Origin: Pyrus communis
Lineage: Eukaryota; Streptophyta; Magnoliopsida; Rosales; Rosaceae
NCBI RefSeq assembly: GCF_963583255.1
Contig: NC_084818.1
Location: 6,982,149-7,046,148 of the forward strand
DNA length: 64,000 nucleotides
Reading direction: 5' to 3'
Shown: in pieces, positions 1-10,336 of the stretch
Position numbering within the stretch: position 1 is the stretch's first letter
Layout of the letters: each line of letters starts with the position of its first letter
Translations under genes and position numbers: made by a program
The notes under the pieces: generated by a model
Databases searched by the model: none
Told to the model about the DNA's origin: nothing
What the model saw: the letters and a program-made list of their open reading frames with translations, nothing else

Positions 1-462
1 GTTAAGATAATTGGAAGGGAAAATGACCCATGCTCGTGATGTCTGTAAGTCAACCTTCCGCACTATCGCTTGTATAGAAATAAAAATTTAAAGCAAATTC
101 ATGTGTCTCTTACGAACATGTTATGAATTAAAAACAAAAAAACGTAAAAACAAAGTTATGACCTTAGTAGGACTGACACTGTTCTCATGAGGAGCCAAGG
201 GTATGACCTTGACAAGATAACTGCCAAACTAAAGTTATGGGCAATGGTTGGGAATTGGAATTGATCGAACATTCTACCAATTTTCCTATTAGTTACATAC
301 CGTGATTTGCACGAATCTTGACTTAGTGCTGAACATCTTATACTCCAGAGTCTAATCGGGGAGTAAGAGTTCCTGCAGGGAATATGGGTTCTTCATGGTT
401 CTTAGCTTGGGAATTGGAAGATTAATCATGGAGCTTTGGTTGCTTGAAAGAAGTTGGAAATT
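1..462. other. intergenic sequence upstream of the U5 duplication
   Basis: No gene, RNA or clear repeat could be recognised here. The sequence is AT-rich, without a long open frame, and ends where similarity to the second copy of the tandem duplication begins. Confidence 0.4.
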
Positions 463-634
463 GTTCAAAAGAGTAGAAATTTAAGGAACGGCATCATACG
501 AGTCATCAGTCATCTGCTCATGAACCTCGTTTGGTGCCATTGGACATCAAATACTAGGAGCTGAGACGCTGGTATGGGTTTTGTTGAGCTTGTAAGTTTT
601 TCTACGTTGGCCGTTCAACTAAGCGGTGAGTTAC

Positions 635-680
635 TCCCACATCGGCTAGTCCAAAAGAAGCAGCTAGCCTCTGGATATAA
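635..680 (+). promoter_or_regulatory. plant snRNA promoter of U5 gene 1: USE plus TATA
   Basis: The upstream sequence element TCCCACATCG lies at 635-644 and a TATA box begins at 676. The 31-bp gap between them is the wide spacing typical of plant snRNA genes transcribed by RNA polymerase II (U1, U2, U4, U5). The polymerase III type genes (U6, U3) have the pair about one helical turn closer. Family knowledge of spacing is combined here with elements seen directly. Confidence 0.88.
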
Positions 681-703
681 AAAACAGCAGTAGAATGTTG
701 ATA

Positions 704-835
704 GACTCACGGAGCCATGCGTTGAGCACAAAGCGAATTATTCTTTCGCCTTTTACTAAAGAATACCGTGTGCTCGTCGCTTTAAGTGGCATACGCCTAT
801 TTTTGGAGGGGTGCATCTCTATGGGTGCCCCTATC
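704..835 (+). ncRNA. U5: U5 spliceosomal snRNA, gene 1
   Basis: U5 is the core snRNA of the U5 and U4/U6.U5 snRNPs and holds the exon ends during both splicing steps. The diagnostic invariant loop 1, CGCCTTTTACTAAAG, is intact and flanked by a long imperfect stem formed by 'GTTGAGCACAAAGCG' and the downstream 'CCGTGTGCTCGTCGC'. A Sm-binding site (ATTTTTGG) follows near 799-806. A terminal hairpin with arms 808-814 and 825-831 closes the molecule; two of its pairs are G-U wobbles. A degenerate 3'-box-like CAATTCAAGTACCAA comes next. The promoter has a correctly spaced USE and TATA. The 5' end is inferred as about 28 bp after TATA. All functional elements look intact, so this gene is probably active. 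The exact ends may be off by several bases. Confidence 0.9.
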
Positions 836-852
836 AATTCAAGTACCAATTA

Positions 853-1088
853 TTTATGTATCTGTCAATATGGTTAATGTTCTCAGTTCCTTGGATTAAG
901 AGTTTACATTTGAATTTGTGAGTTTACATTTGAATTTGTGACTTACTAATCGACATTTGAATTTGTGACTTTTATGTATCTGTCAATATGGTTAATGTTC
1001 TCAGTTCCTTGGATTAAGAGTTTACATTTGAATTTGTGAGTTTACATTTGAATTTGTGACTTACTAATCGACATTTGAATTTGTGACT
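853..1088 (+). repeat. 118-bp tandem duplication downstream of U5 gene 1
   Basis: Two nearly identical copies lie head to tail (853-970, 971-1088), each starting TTTATGTATCTGTC and containing short repeats of TTTACATTTGAATTTGTG. It is absent from copy B of the segmental duplication, so it arose after that duplication, or was lost there. No coding potential was seen. Confidence 0.85.
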
Positions 1089-2168
1089 TGGTAACGAGAC
1101 TTACTAATCGTTACCAAATAAATTCTTGTTTTGGGAAATTTGTTCAAATGGTACAAAAACTCCTGAATTAGCAACATCACCAAAATTCACGAGGCTCGTT
1201 TTTCAAAGGCATTCACCAAAACTCACGAGGCCTTTTTTCGAAGGCATTGTGGTCATTTATCATGACTAGAGTACTTGAACCCATTTATTTTATCGACATC
1301 CACTCTCTTGCCAACAAAACCACATATGTTTGTGCAGCTTTCTTGTTGAGGGACAATGAATGATAATTTCTTTGTAAAATGGTATTTGTATTTGTCATGT
1401 CCAGTATTTGACGAAAATGCAGATGGAAGTAGACATAGACGCCAAATTATAACACTATTTGAAGTTTAAGTGGTAAATTGTTAATTTTTCTAATTTACAT
1501 GGTAATCGCACAAAAATGAAAAAGTTCAAATGCCATTCATGCAAATTCCCTTCAGTTTTTCAACCCAAATCCATTCTCTTTATGGCTCAAACATTCTTGG
1601 TGGGTATAGCTGATAGTGGGCCCTCTTTGAGCCCACAAGCCCTGTCGCAGGAGAATCCCAAAGCCTATGATTTCTTATATCTTTGTCTTCCCCAAATCTT
1701 AAATCTACAGGTCCATTTTTTTGTTTGTTTCTTAGGCTGTCTACCGGATTGTTGGCTTGTAACTAGATTCATATCAAGTTTTTTTTTTTAATTTTAACCT
1801 GGGTTCGATCAATTTACAAAAGAGGAAGTATCAATTCGAATTGTTGGCTTGTAACTAGATTCATATCCACGTTGTCTCGTACTCATATATTAGATTTAGT
1901 GACGATTCATCTTGTGTTTCTCCACTCCAAACAGAAGAATTGATTTTGTTCATATGTTCTCGATGACGACGATACGTCAAGAAGATACATGCGGCGTTAC
2001 ACAACCCTATTAGGGTTTTGTGAAGAAAAAGAGCGAAGCAATTTTCAAAACTCAACAATCCCAATCTTTTCTTGATCTATTAGGTTTTGAATTTCATTGA
2101 ATTTGTGGAATTGGATTGTGTGAATTTGAAACTTGTTGAATTTGTGTTATTGGGTAGTCTAGGTCTTC

Positions 2169-2189
2169 AAAAAAAAAAAAAAAAAAAAA
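2169..2189 (+). repeat. poly-A tract
   Basis: About 21 consecutive A residues. A similar but shorter run lies at the matching position of copy B near 4072-4088. Confidence 0.85.
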
Positions 2190-2250
2190 ACCATTGGATT
2201 GAATCGAGTCCTTAAAGTTATTGAGTTTTATGGAATTGGGATTGTTCGGA

Positions 2251-2385
2251 CCATGAATCGTGTTCGTTTATTGTACATCGTACGGTTAGTTTTTTTATCA
2301 GGTATTGTTTGTGTTTAATTTTAAATAAAAATATTTAAAATAATTTCTGATTGTACGATGTACGATAAACAAACACGATTCATGG
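2251..2385. mobile_element. short palindromic MITE-like element, copy A
   Basis: The 34-bp arms 2251-2284 and 2352-2385 are inverted copies of each other with only a few mismatches, starting CCATGAATCGTGTT and ending AACACGATTCATGG. They surround an AT-rich centre of about 67 bp. No clean target-site duplication was found. A related, more diverged copy sits at the equivalent place of copy B (4288-4418) and another relative lies in the chalcone isomerase intron near 29066-29260. Confidence 0.75.
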
Positions 2386-2669
2386 ATCTTTGGAATCCTC
2401 ATAAAGAAGATCCGACGAGAATCCAGATTCATATCAAAGAGGTCATTCTCCTCATTTTGAAGACAAAAGTGATTAAATTATATATCTTTTGGAAATTGTT
2501 CAAAAGAGTAGAAATTTGAAGAACGGCATCGTACTAGTCATCAGTCATCTGCTCATGAACCTCGTTTTGTGCCATTGGGCATCAAATACTAGGAGCTGAG
2601 ACGCTGGTAGGGGTTTTGTTGAGCTTGTAAGTTTTTCTACGTTGGCCGTTCAACTAAGCGGTGAGTTAC

Positions 2670-2715
2670 TCCCACATCGGCTAGTCCAAAGAAGCAGCTA
2701 GCCTCTGGGATATAA
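2670..2715 (+). promoter_or_regulatory. plant snRNA promoter of U5 gene 2: USE plus TATA
   Basis: TCCCACATCG at 2670-2679 and TATAAAAAA from 2711, again separated by 31 bp. One A has been lost after the USE and one G gained before TATA relative to copy A, so the spacing is exactly kept, consistent with a working polymerase II snRNA promoter. Confidence 0.88.
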
Positions 2716-2738
2716 AAAACAGCAGTAGAATGTTGATA

Positions 2739-2870
2739 GACTCACGGAGCCATGCGTTGAGCACAAAGCGAACTATTCTTTCGCCTTTTACTAAAGAATA
2801 CCGTGTGCTCGTCGCTATAAGTGGCATACGCCTATTTTTGGAGGGGCACACCTCTGTGGGTGCCCCTATC
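2739..2870 (+). ncRNA. U5: U5 spliceosomal snRNA, gene 2
   Basis: Paralogue of the U5 gene at 704-835. It has the same intact loop 1 (CGCCTTTTACTAAAG), the same stem 1 and the same Sm site (ATTTTTGG). The few differences are one base in the 5' part of stem-loop 1 (ATTA to ACTA), one after the stem (TTTAAG to ATAAG) and several in the 3' hairpin. In that hairpin the left arm GGGGCAC (2843-2849) pairs perfectly with GTGCCCC (2860-2866), where gene 1 uses two wobble pairs. This pattern points to preserved structure and so to function. The 3'-box is degenerate (CAATTCAATTATCAA). Ends are inferred by analogy with family length. Confidence 0.9.
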
Positions 2871-3020
2871 AATTCAATTATCAATAATTTATGTTATCTG
2901 TCAAAATGGTTAATGTTCTCAGTCGTTTGGGTCAAGAGTTTTAACATTTGAATTCGTGACTTACTAATCATTACCAAGTAAATTCTTGTTTTGGGAAAAT
3001 TATTCAAATGGTACAAAAAC

Positions 3021-3108
3021 TCTCCTGAATTAGTAGAAATAATCTTACGAAATTTCATGTTCAGTCTCCTGAATTAGTAGAAATAATCTTACGAAATTTC
3101 ATGTTCAG
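3021..3108 (+). repeat. 44-bp tandem duplication in copy B
   Basis: TCTCCTGAATTAG...CATGTTCAG occurs twice head to tail (3021-3064 and 3065-3108) with perfect identity. Copy A has only a partial equivalent. Confidence 0.85.
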
Positions 3109-4287
3109 TTCGACATTACCAAAATTCACGAGGCCCGTTTTTCGAAGGCATTCACCAAAACTCACGAGGCCTTTTTTCGAAGGCATTGTGGTCATTTATC
3201 ATGACTAGAGTACTTGAACCCATTTATTTTATCGACATCCACTCTCTTGCCAACAAAACCACATATGTTTGTGCAGCTTTCTTGTCGAGGGAAAATGGAT
3301 GATAATTTCTTTGTAAAATGGTATTTGTATTTGTCATGTCCAATATTTGACGAAAATGCAGATGGAAGTAGACATAGACGCCAAATTATAACACTATTTG
3401 AAGTTTAAGTGGTAAATTGTTAATTTTTCTAATTTACATGGTAATCGCACAAAAATGAAAAAGTTCAAATGCCATTCATGCAAATTCCCCTTGAGTTTTT
3501 CAATCCAAATCCATTCTTTTTAGGGCTCAAACATTCTTGATGGGTATAGCTGATAGTGGGCCCTCTTTAAGCCCACAAGCCCTGTCGCAGGAGAATCTCA
3601 AAGCTTATGATTTCTTATCTCTTTGTCTTCCCCAAATCTTAAATCTACTAGATTGTTGGCTTGTAACTAGATTCATATCAAGTTTTCTTTTGAATTTTAA
3701 CCTGGGTTCGATCAATTTACAAAAGAGGAAGTATCAATTCGAATTGTTGTCTTGTAACTAGATTCATATCCACGTTGTCTCGTACTCATATATTAGATTT
3801 AGTGGCAACCCATCTTGTGTTTCTCTACTCCAAACAGAAGAATCGATTTTGTTCATTTGTTCTCTATGACGATGATGAGTCAGGAAGATACATACGGTGT
3901 TACACAACCCTATTAGGGTTTTGTGATGAAAAAGAGTGAAGCAATTTTCAAAACTCAACAATCCCAATCTTTTCTTGGTCTATTGGGTTTTGAATTTCAT
4001 TGAATTTGTGGAATTAGATTGCGTGAATTTGAAACTTGTTGAATTTGTGTGATTGGGTTGTCTAGGTCTTCAAAAAAAAAAAAAAAAAGAGATGGGTTGA
4101 ATTGAGTCCGTAAAGTTATTGAGTTATATGGAATTGGGATTTTACACTCTATTTCATTAGTTCAAGTTTGTTAGATACACAAACGAAGATTTAAGCCAAT
4201 AAGTCTAATTACCTTTAAATTAATCTAAAAGTTTATATGAAAGCCAACAGGATTGTTTTCGGATCTTTTTGGTGAGGATTCTGGAGA

Positions 4288-4418
4288 TTCATGAATAGTG
4301 TTCGTTTATTGTACATCGTACGGTCAGTTTTTTATCAGGTACTGTTTGTATTTAATTTTAAATAAAAATATTTAAAATGATTTCTGACCACATAATGTAC
4401 GATGAACGAACACGATTA
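4288..4418. mobile_element. short palindromic MITE-like element, copy B
   Basis: Equivalent of the element at 2251-2385. The left arm GTGTTCGTTTATTGTACATC and right arm GATGAACGAACAC remain inverted, but the inner parts have diverged. It belongs to the segmental duplication rather than being an independent insertion. Confidence 0.6.
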
Positions 4419-4659
4419 GAAAATCTTCGAGACTCTTATAAAGAGAATCCAACGAGAATCCGGATTCATATGAAAGAGGCCATTCTCCTCATTTTTGAAG
4501 ACCTTAAGTGAGCATTGCTTAGTTCGAGGAAGGAGCCTCTCGGACTAGCAATAGATAAGTATGGGAATGGAAAGACCCACAAACCAGAATTCCAAGGAGG
4601 ATATAGCAAAAAGCCAAAAGTGATTAAATTATATGTCCTTTGAAGCCACGGACTCATAC

Positions 4660-5008
4660 GCATTTTGCCACTCCCAAAATATGTGTCTTGTTTCAAATTG
4701 GCTTTTTCACCAAGTACCTTTTTTGTAAAGTAATAATTATAAGGAAGTTTCCTTTCGTTTGAAATGTTGATATCACCAAAGTGTTAGTGTGCAAGAGCGT
4801 TACGCATTTAAATTTCAAGATTCTAAAAGATGTTAGGCATTAGTCGAGTAGCGGCGCATTTTGTCATTCTCAAAATTTGTATCTTGTTTCAAATTGGCTT
4901 CTTCATCAAGTGCCTTTTTTGTAAAGTAATAATTACAAGGAAGTTTCATTTCGCTTGAAATGTTGATATCACCAAAGTGTTTGTGTGCAAGTGCATTACG
5001 CATCTAAA
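4660..5008 (+). repeat. direct repeat of about 153 bp, two copies 196 bp apart
   Basis: 4660-4812 and 4856-5008 share GCATTTTG, a TTGTTTCAAATTGGCTT block, TTTTTTGTAAAGTAATAATTA and ATGTTGATATCACCAAAGTG in the same order. It is non-coding and of unknown origin. Confidence 0.8.
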
Positions 5009-6106
5009 TTCTAAAGCCCATTGCCATTCGTAACCCATTATTAGCTTCAAGATCAAACGATGAGTTCGGTTATAAACCACTACAAATGGATCAATTATTG
5101 TAGACGAATTCTAAACCTGTATTCTACACAGCACATTCTGATTTTGATTTTTAGAGTTGGTGAACTACACGGTAGTTGTCAGAGAGAGGCTAAAATACCT
5201 TTGTTAGTATTCATGTTAGCAACAGTTCCACACAGAAAAAAAAAAAAATGAAAAAGGTAAAACAAAGAACGTCATGCTTAATTCTTCGGACCAATGACCT
5301 TCAGGGCACATATTTGCTCCTCTCCCATGGCAGACTTGGCTATCACTGCAAGATCCTTCATTAAACTCGTCTGGGTAAGCTAAGTTTTATAAGTGAGAAG
5401 CCTCAGATCATCCTTGGTGTTTCCATTTTTAGTCAAAAGATTCACAAATGGTGACGGCGGAGGAAGTTTGGTTGTTGAGTGTGAAGCCATGGTTAATGGG
5501 GTTAACGGAGAATTAATAGGGATTTTATTTTGAGTTTAAATTCTAATAGACTTTACCAGTAAGGTTTCAATCTGAATTTGTTATCCTCGACGCTACCTTC
5601 CAACAACTCCATTATCAAGATCACCATTTATCCAATTAGACCATTAATTTTACTTCTTACGCATCTCTCTTTGCGACCATCGAATCAAATGAATTAAAAA
5701 AGATTATCACCGTACAACATACGATAAACAAATATCATATAAGAATTCCTGGAATCCTCACTTAAGAGGATTCGAAAATGATCCTCATTCGCTTTATTCC
5801 ACGTGTTGTCCAAAAAGTAAAAGAAAAAGAGAAGGGTAATTTGGTATTTTCAGGTGATGACAGGGAAAGTCAGAGAGAGCAGTAACCAGGGGAAAGCAAA
5901 ATTCCAAAACAGTCAGCCAACCATGACTAATGCTCATGGCGACCCCTTTTTCCTCCCTGCTTCCTCCCTTTCCTTGTCATCTTCTTGTCTTCCTATCCTT
6001 GCCCCTTTTCGTCTTTTCACTCACCCCCACAGCAGCCCACCACCCTCAGCTAAATAAACTCATAGCTCTCTACCCACTCTCAGACTGTTGTCTCTCTCTC
6101 TCTCTC
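5009..6106. other. intergenic and promoter region before the ankyrin gene
   Basis: No full gene. On the minus strand at 5383-5490 there is a 36-codon open frame beginning MASHSTTKLPPPSP that ends at a stop; it could be a decayed exon but is not recognised. Around 5695-5800 there is a half-copy of the palindromic MITE seen at 2251. A CT microsatellite (6091-6106) directly precedes the ATG of the next gene and is a usual feature of plant 5'UTRs. Confidence 0.4.
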
Positions 6107-9100
6107 ATGGCGTCCCCAATCGAACAAGGTACTTTCTCTCTCTAGAATATTTTTTTTTTTAATCCGATTGGTTTGATTATTCAGGGAAAATATACCTCAG
6201 AAAAAGAAAACAAGATTCTCTGTAGCTCAGCTCCGAAAATAATTGAATGAACAATCCAATAAAATATCATCATCAATCAACAACTTGTCTTTTGTTTATT
6301 ACTTTTGTCACATGCTTAATTTCATCATTCCTGATTGAACCCATATTTTATTTTCCCGGAAAGTTGCCTCCTTTATTTTCCTCCGAGCCAAACAGATTTT
6401 TTTTATTTTTCTGAATATTTGCGTATTTTTTGTGATTATGATCGAACTTGTAGGAGGTGATGGGGATTTAGAGAAGGGTCCGATGACTGCACAGCCAAAC
6501 CAGAACTCTCTGGCGGAGCCATCGCCGTCGCCGTCTCCGTCTTCCACGACGTCGGCGCCGGCTTTGGTGCTTTCCAACTCCGGAAAGCGGATGGACCAGG
6601 CGGGGAAGAAAAAGTACTTGAAGCAGGTCACCGGGCGGCACAACGACACGGAGCTCCACTTGGCGGCTCAGCGCGCGGATCTAGCCGCCGTGAAGAAGAT
6701 TCTCGGCGATATCGATTCGCAGATTGTGGGGACAGTTAGCGGTGCGGAGTTTGATACGGAGGTGGCTGAGGTTCGGGCGGCGGTGGTGAATGAGGTCAAT
6801 GAGCTGGGAGAGACGGCTTTGTTCACGGCGGCGGATAAAGGGCACCTTGATGTGGTTAAGGAGCTGTTGAAATATTCGAATCGGGAGACCGTTACGAAGA
6901 AGAACCGGTCCGGGTTTGATCCCTTGCATGCTGCTGCAAGTCAAGGACACCACGGTAATGATCTTCAGCATTTCTGCTAATTTGGATTTAGAATCTCTTT
7001 ATCTAATTCTAATTGTGTGATTTGTTAGTTTGGGTGTTTTGGTGAAAGATGGTAAGAGGACTATTAGGATAAAAGTTTGCTTCTTTGAGATGTTGGGATC
7101 TCGCTATATCATTTCTCGTGTTCTTTGAATCATGTTGAATATAGTGTACGATATAGCGTACTTATTCTATGAGCAAAGCTGAACTAGGAAATCGAATAGG
7201 AAGTAAGATGTATTTGATCTTTGAGGTTTATGATTCGAAAGAGTGATGAATTTTGGTTGGATGAGTATCCAAGCCTGTGTTTTTTGAGGGATAGGATTTG
7301 GTGGTATTATAAGCTATGCTCTTGTGTGGACAAGGCACAAATGTTAACCATTCCATGTGACAATTGTCTTCTAGTTTTGGTGCTTGGTTTGTCTGTTGTT
7401 TCGAGAGTTTAGGACGCACTGATGATACTATTGAATCGACAGTTATGTTAGAGAAATTGCATCATGTTGTGAAACAAATATTGATTTCCATTGACAGGGG
7501 TTTCGTAAAACTACTGATACATTTCCTAGTTGCTTCTTTCCTGGTTCTTTTGTCTATCCTCAAATAATGATTTCTGATTGTAGTGAGTACAAGAAAGCTA
7601 CTGCTTACTTCTTCTGATTGTGTCTGTGTCGTTGGACAATGCATTCATACTTGTACTTTTCTTGCAGCCATTGTTCAGGTGCTCCTAGATCATGACCCTG
7701 GGCTAAGCAAAACAATTGGTCCATCGAATTCAACCCCACTTATATCTGCAGCTCATAAAGGGCATATAGCGGTAGTTGATGAACTGCTCTCGAAAGATTC
7801 TACCTTGTTGGAGATTTCTAAATCAAATGGGAAGAATGCATTGCATCTGGCTGCAAGACAGGGGCATACAGAGATTGTAAGCGCATTGCTAACTAAGGAT
7901 CCACAGTTGGCACGAAGAACTGACAAGAAAGGGCAAACTGCATTGCATATGGCTGTAAAAGGGACGAACTGCGAGGTGGTGAAATTGCTTCTTGAGGCAG
8001 ACCCCGCAATTGTAATGCTGCCAGACAAATTTGGTAACACAGCATTACATATTGCCACCAGGAAGAAGCGAGCAGAGGTATGTCTGGGTTACGCTTTATC
8101 TTTACCAGTGTTTCTTTTTAGTGATAAATGGCTGTGAATTCCAATTCTTCTAATATGGTAACGACGGCTTTAATCCCACCAATATCTTGAGTCAGTGCTT
8201 TAAGTAATTGCTTTTGGTATGTAATGCTAATTTGTTTATCTGCCCTTAGTGTATAATTTCTTAAAGATTTACTCATGCCATTTGTAAAATCCTTACCTGG
8301 TCATCTGATCCTTGCAAATGCTTGCGATGATATGAGCTATTCTTCTTTAGCAATTTCCTTTCGTGATCTAATTTTATTTGCACGGTTAAATATAGTTGTG
8401 ATGAACTAGGATTCTTATTTACTAGTCTGGTGTGAACAAAAAGGTTTAGTTGGCCAAAAACCAGTATCAGTTTTAACATCGTTGCTCTCAAACATAGGGT
8501 TTATGGACGTTTGTTGTATTTCCTGCACTGGATTTAGCTTTGGCTCAAGCTTGAACTAGTATAGCCATTGATTCTTCCTTTCATGATTGTACATCTCTAC
8601 GACAAACATAGATCTGAATTGATTATTGTAACTTTCATTGCAGATAGTGTACTGATTATTGTAACCTTCATTGCAGATAGTGAATGAGTTATTACTCCTC
8701 CCAGACACCAATGTTAATGCACTGAACAGGGATACAAAAACGGCTCTTGACATTGCTGATGCACTTCCACTTTCCGAAGAATCCTCAGAAATAAGGGGTT
8801 GTCTTTATCGCTATGGTGCTGTCAAGGCAAATGAACTGAACCAACCAAGGGATGAATTGAGGAAAACGGTCACTCAGATCAAGAACGATGTTCATATCCA
8901 GCTTGAACAAACAAGGAAAACCAACAAAAATGTTCACAATATATCCAAAGAGCTGAGAAAGCTCCACAGGGAAGGAATCAACAACGCCACCCAGTCAGTC
9001 ACTGTGGTGGCTGTTCTATTCGCAACAGTTGCCTTTGCAGCTATCTTTACGGTGCCTGGCGGTGATAATAATGATGGGACTGCCGTGGCAGTTAAGAGCA

Positions 9101-9501
9101 CTCCTTTCAAAATCTTCTTCATTTTCAATGCCATTGCCCTTTTTACGTCGCTGGCTGTTGTGGTTGTCCAAATTACCTTGGTCAGAGGCGAGACAAAGGC
9201 GGAGAAACAGGTGGTGGAGATAATCAACAAGTTGATGTGGCTGGCTTCAGTCTGCACTTCAGTGGCATTCATAGCCTCCTCTTACATAGTGGTTGGCCGG
9301 CGCCATAAGTGGGCCGCCATTCTGGTAACAGTCGTTGGGGGAATGATAATGGCTGCTGTTCTCGGCACCATGACATACTACGTGGTGAAGTCGAAGCGGA
9401 TACGTTCCATGAGGAAGAAGCACCCGAAGAGGAGCGGTTCCAACTCGTGGATGCACTCTGACCATTCAAATTCGGAAATCGAACGGATTTATGCCCTTTG
9501 A
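6107..9501 (+). CDS. ITN1-like ankyrin repeat protein with PGG membrane domain
   Basis: Four coding exons: 6107-6128, 6454-6954, 7668-8077 and 8677-9501, together 585 residues. The frame is continuous across all three GT-AG introns. A Ser/Pro-rich N-terminus (about 22-45) is followed by ankyrin repeats from about residue 70 to 340 (TELHLAA, GETALFTAA, GFDPLHAAA, NALHLAARQGH, GQTALHMAV, GNTALHIAT). A PGG-type C-terminal domain begins near residue 410 (REGINNATQSVTVVAVLFATVAF shortened here) with four hydrophobic spans near 417-437, 457-477, 497-517 and 523-546. Length and order match Arabidopsis ITN1, a plasma-membrane protein affecting ROS and salt responses; equivalence is inferred. The ATG lies right after a CT-rich leader and fits exon 2 in phase. 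Intron 3 has a duplicated acceptor region (see findings). Confidence 0.9.
8621..8686 (+). repeat. 33-bp tandem duplication spanning the splice acceptor of ITN1-like exon 4
   Basis: GATTATTGTAACTTTCATTG and the following CAGATAGTG are repeated at 8654 with one change in the pyrimidine tract. This gives two CAG acceptors at 8641-8643 and 8674-8676. Only the downstream one gives an open frame; the upstream one enters ATA GTG TAC TGA and stops at once. Confidence 0.9.
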
Positions 9502-10336
9502 TCTGAAGTTTGTAGAGGTTAAAACCACTGCAACAATGGCTGTTCAGTGGGTGCAGAGGCGTGTAGATATATCCCTGACCTCCAGGAAACAGGAATGATC
9601 CCCTGGAGTTAAATAACAACAATACATTTCTCTGTCCTCCGTTTGTACTCTGCCTGTTTCTACTCAAATTGGAAAAAAATTGCACTTGTCTTGTAATCTA
9701 TTTGCGAAGACAAGTAACCTTTTTTATATTTTCAAGGCTTTTCAGTCAAAATGTATTGGTATAACTCTTCGCTTTGATCGTTGCGATCCTCACTTCGGTC
9801 TCTTAAATTTAAAATCGATAGAATTGTTTCTCTAGTTTGTTCATTTCCCTCTGCCAAAATTAGCAATATAGCAGTTTGTTATAGGGAAATAAGAGAGGGG
9901 TGAAAAACCAATGTGACGGAGATTTCTATAGAATAATCAAAATGATTGTCGGATGATAATTTCAAATAATACTTTTATTGATTTTAAATCTTGAGATCCA
10001 AAATGAAAAATTATAGCAATTTAAGGGATTATTTTAACTAAAAAACTTATTTTTAATGACTTTTCCCGAGTCACTACTACTAATTTTTTTTTTATTCGAC
10101 TAGGGTAATAAACTTTCGTTCTTTATTATTTTATGTCATCAATTATGTGCCGATAACAAAAACAAGACATGTTATCTCTGCATTTTCGACGTGTTAAGGA
10201 AGAAACATCTGACAAAATGAATTTGTTTCACATATTCTTGTATAATGCCACGGAAAACACAATAAGAGTTTTTGCTCGATCGTGATTCGTGATCATTTTG
10301 AACTTGACCGCTCCCTCCCTCCGTTCTCAGCCGGAA
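9502..10336. other. 3' flank of the ankyrin gene and promoter of the CFAP298-like gene
   Basis: Likely 3'UTR up to about 9730, then AT-rich spacer. No further gene or defined mobile element was seen. Confidence 0.4.

Larger units (their letters stand above)
463..2489 (+). repeat. segmental tandem duplication, copy A (carries U5 snRNA gene 1)
   Basis: This block is repeated nearly base for base at about 2490-4640. Shared landmarks, in order: the snRNA promoter, the U5 gene, a degenerate stretch repeating 'actcacgaggcc', a non-coding tract around 1500-2100, a poly-A run near 2170, a palindromic MITE, and a final AAAGTGATTAAATTATAT. Copy A differs by carrying a 118-bp internal tandem duplication (853-970 and 971-1088). 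The boundaries are estimates from where similarity stops. Confidence 0.85.
2490..4640 (+). repeat. segmental tandem duplication, copy B (carries U5 snRNA gene 2)
   Basis: Second copy of the block at 463-2489. Relative to copy A it lacks the 118-bp internal duplication, has its own 44-bp tandem duplication (3021-3108), and contains two extra stretches of about 110 bp near 4143-4255 and 4502-4613. The high similarity of non-coding parts suggests a fairly recent unequal exchange. Confidence 0.85.

Noticed and set aside
695..877. Open frames over the two U5 genes on both strands (60-73 codons)
   Set aside because: They coincide with the snRNA structure and differ between copies by frame-neutral RNA-type changes; the RNA explanation is complete.
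1861..3967. Paired 67-codon frames on the minus strand of both duplicated blocks (1861-2064 and 3764-3967)
   Set aside because: Similarity follows from the segmental duplication; substitutions are spread over all codon positions and neither has recognisable domains or a promoter.
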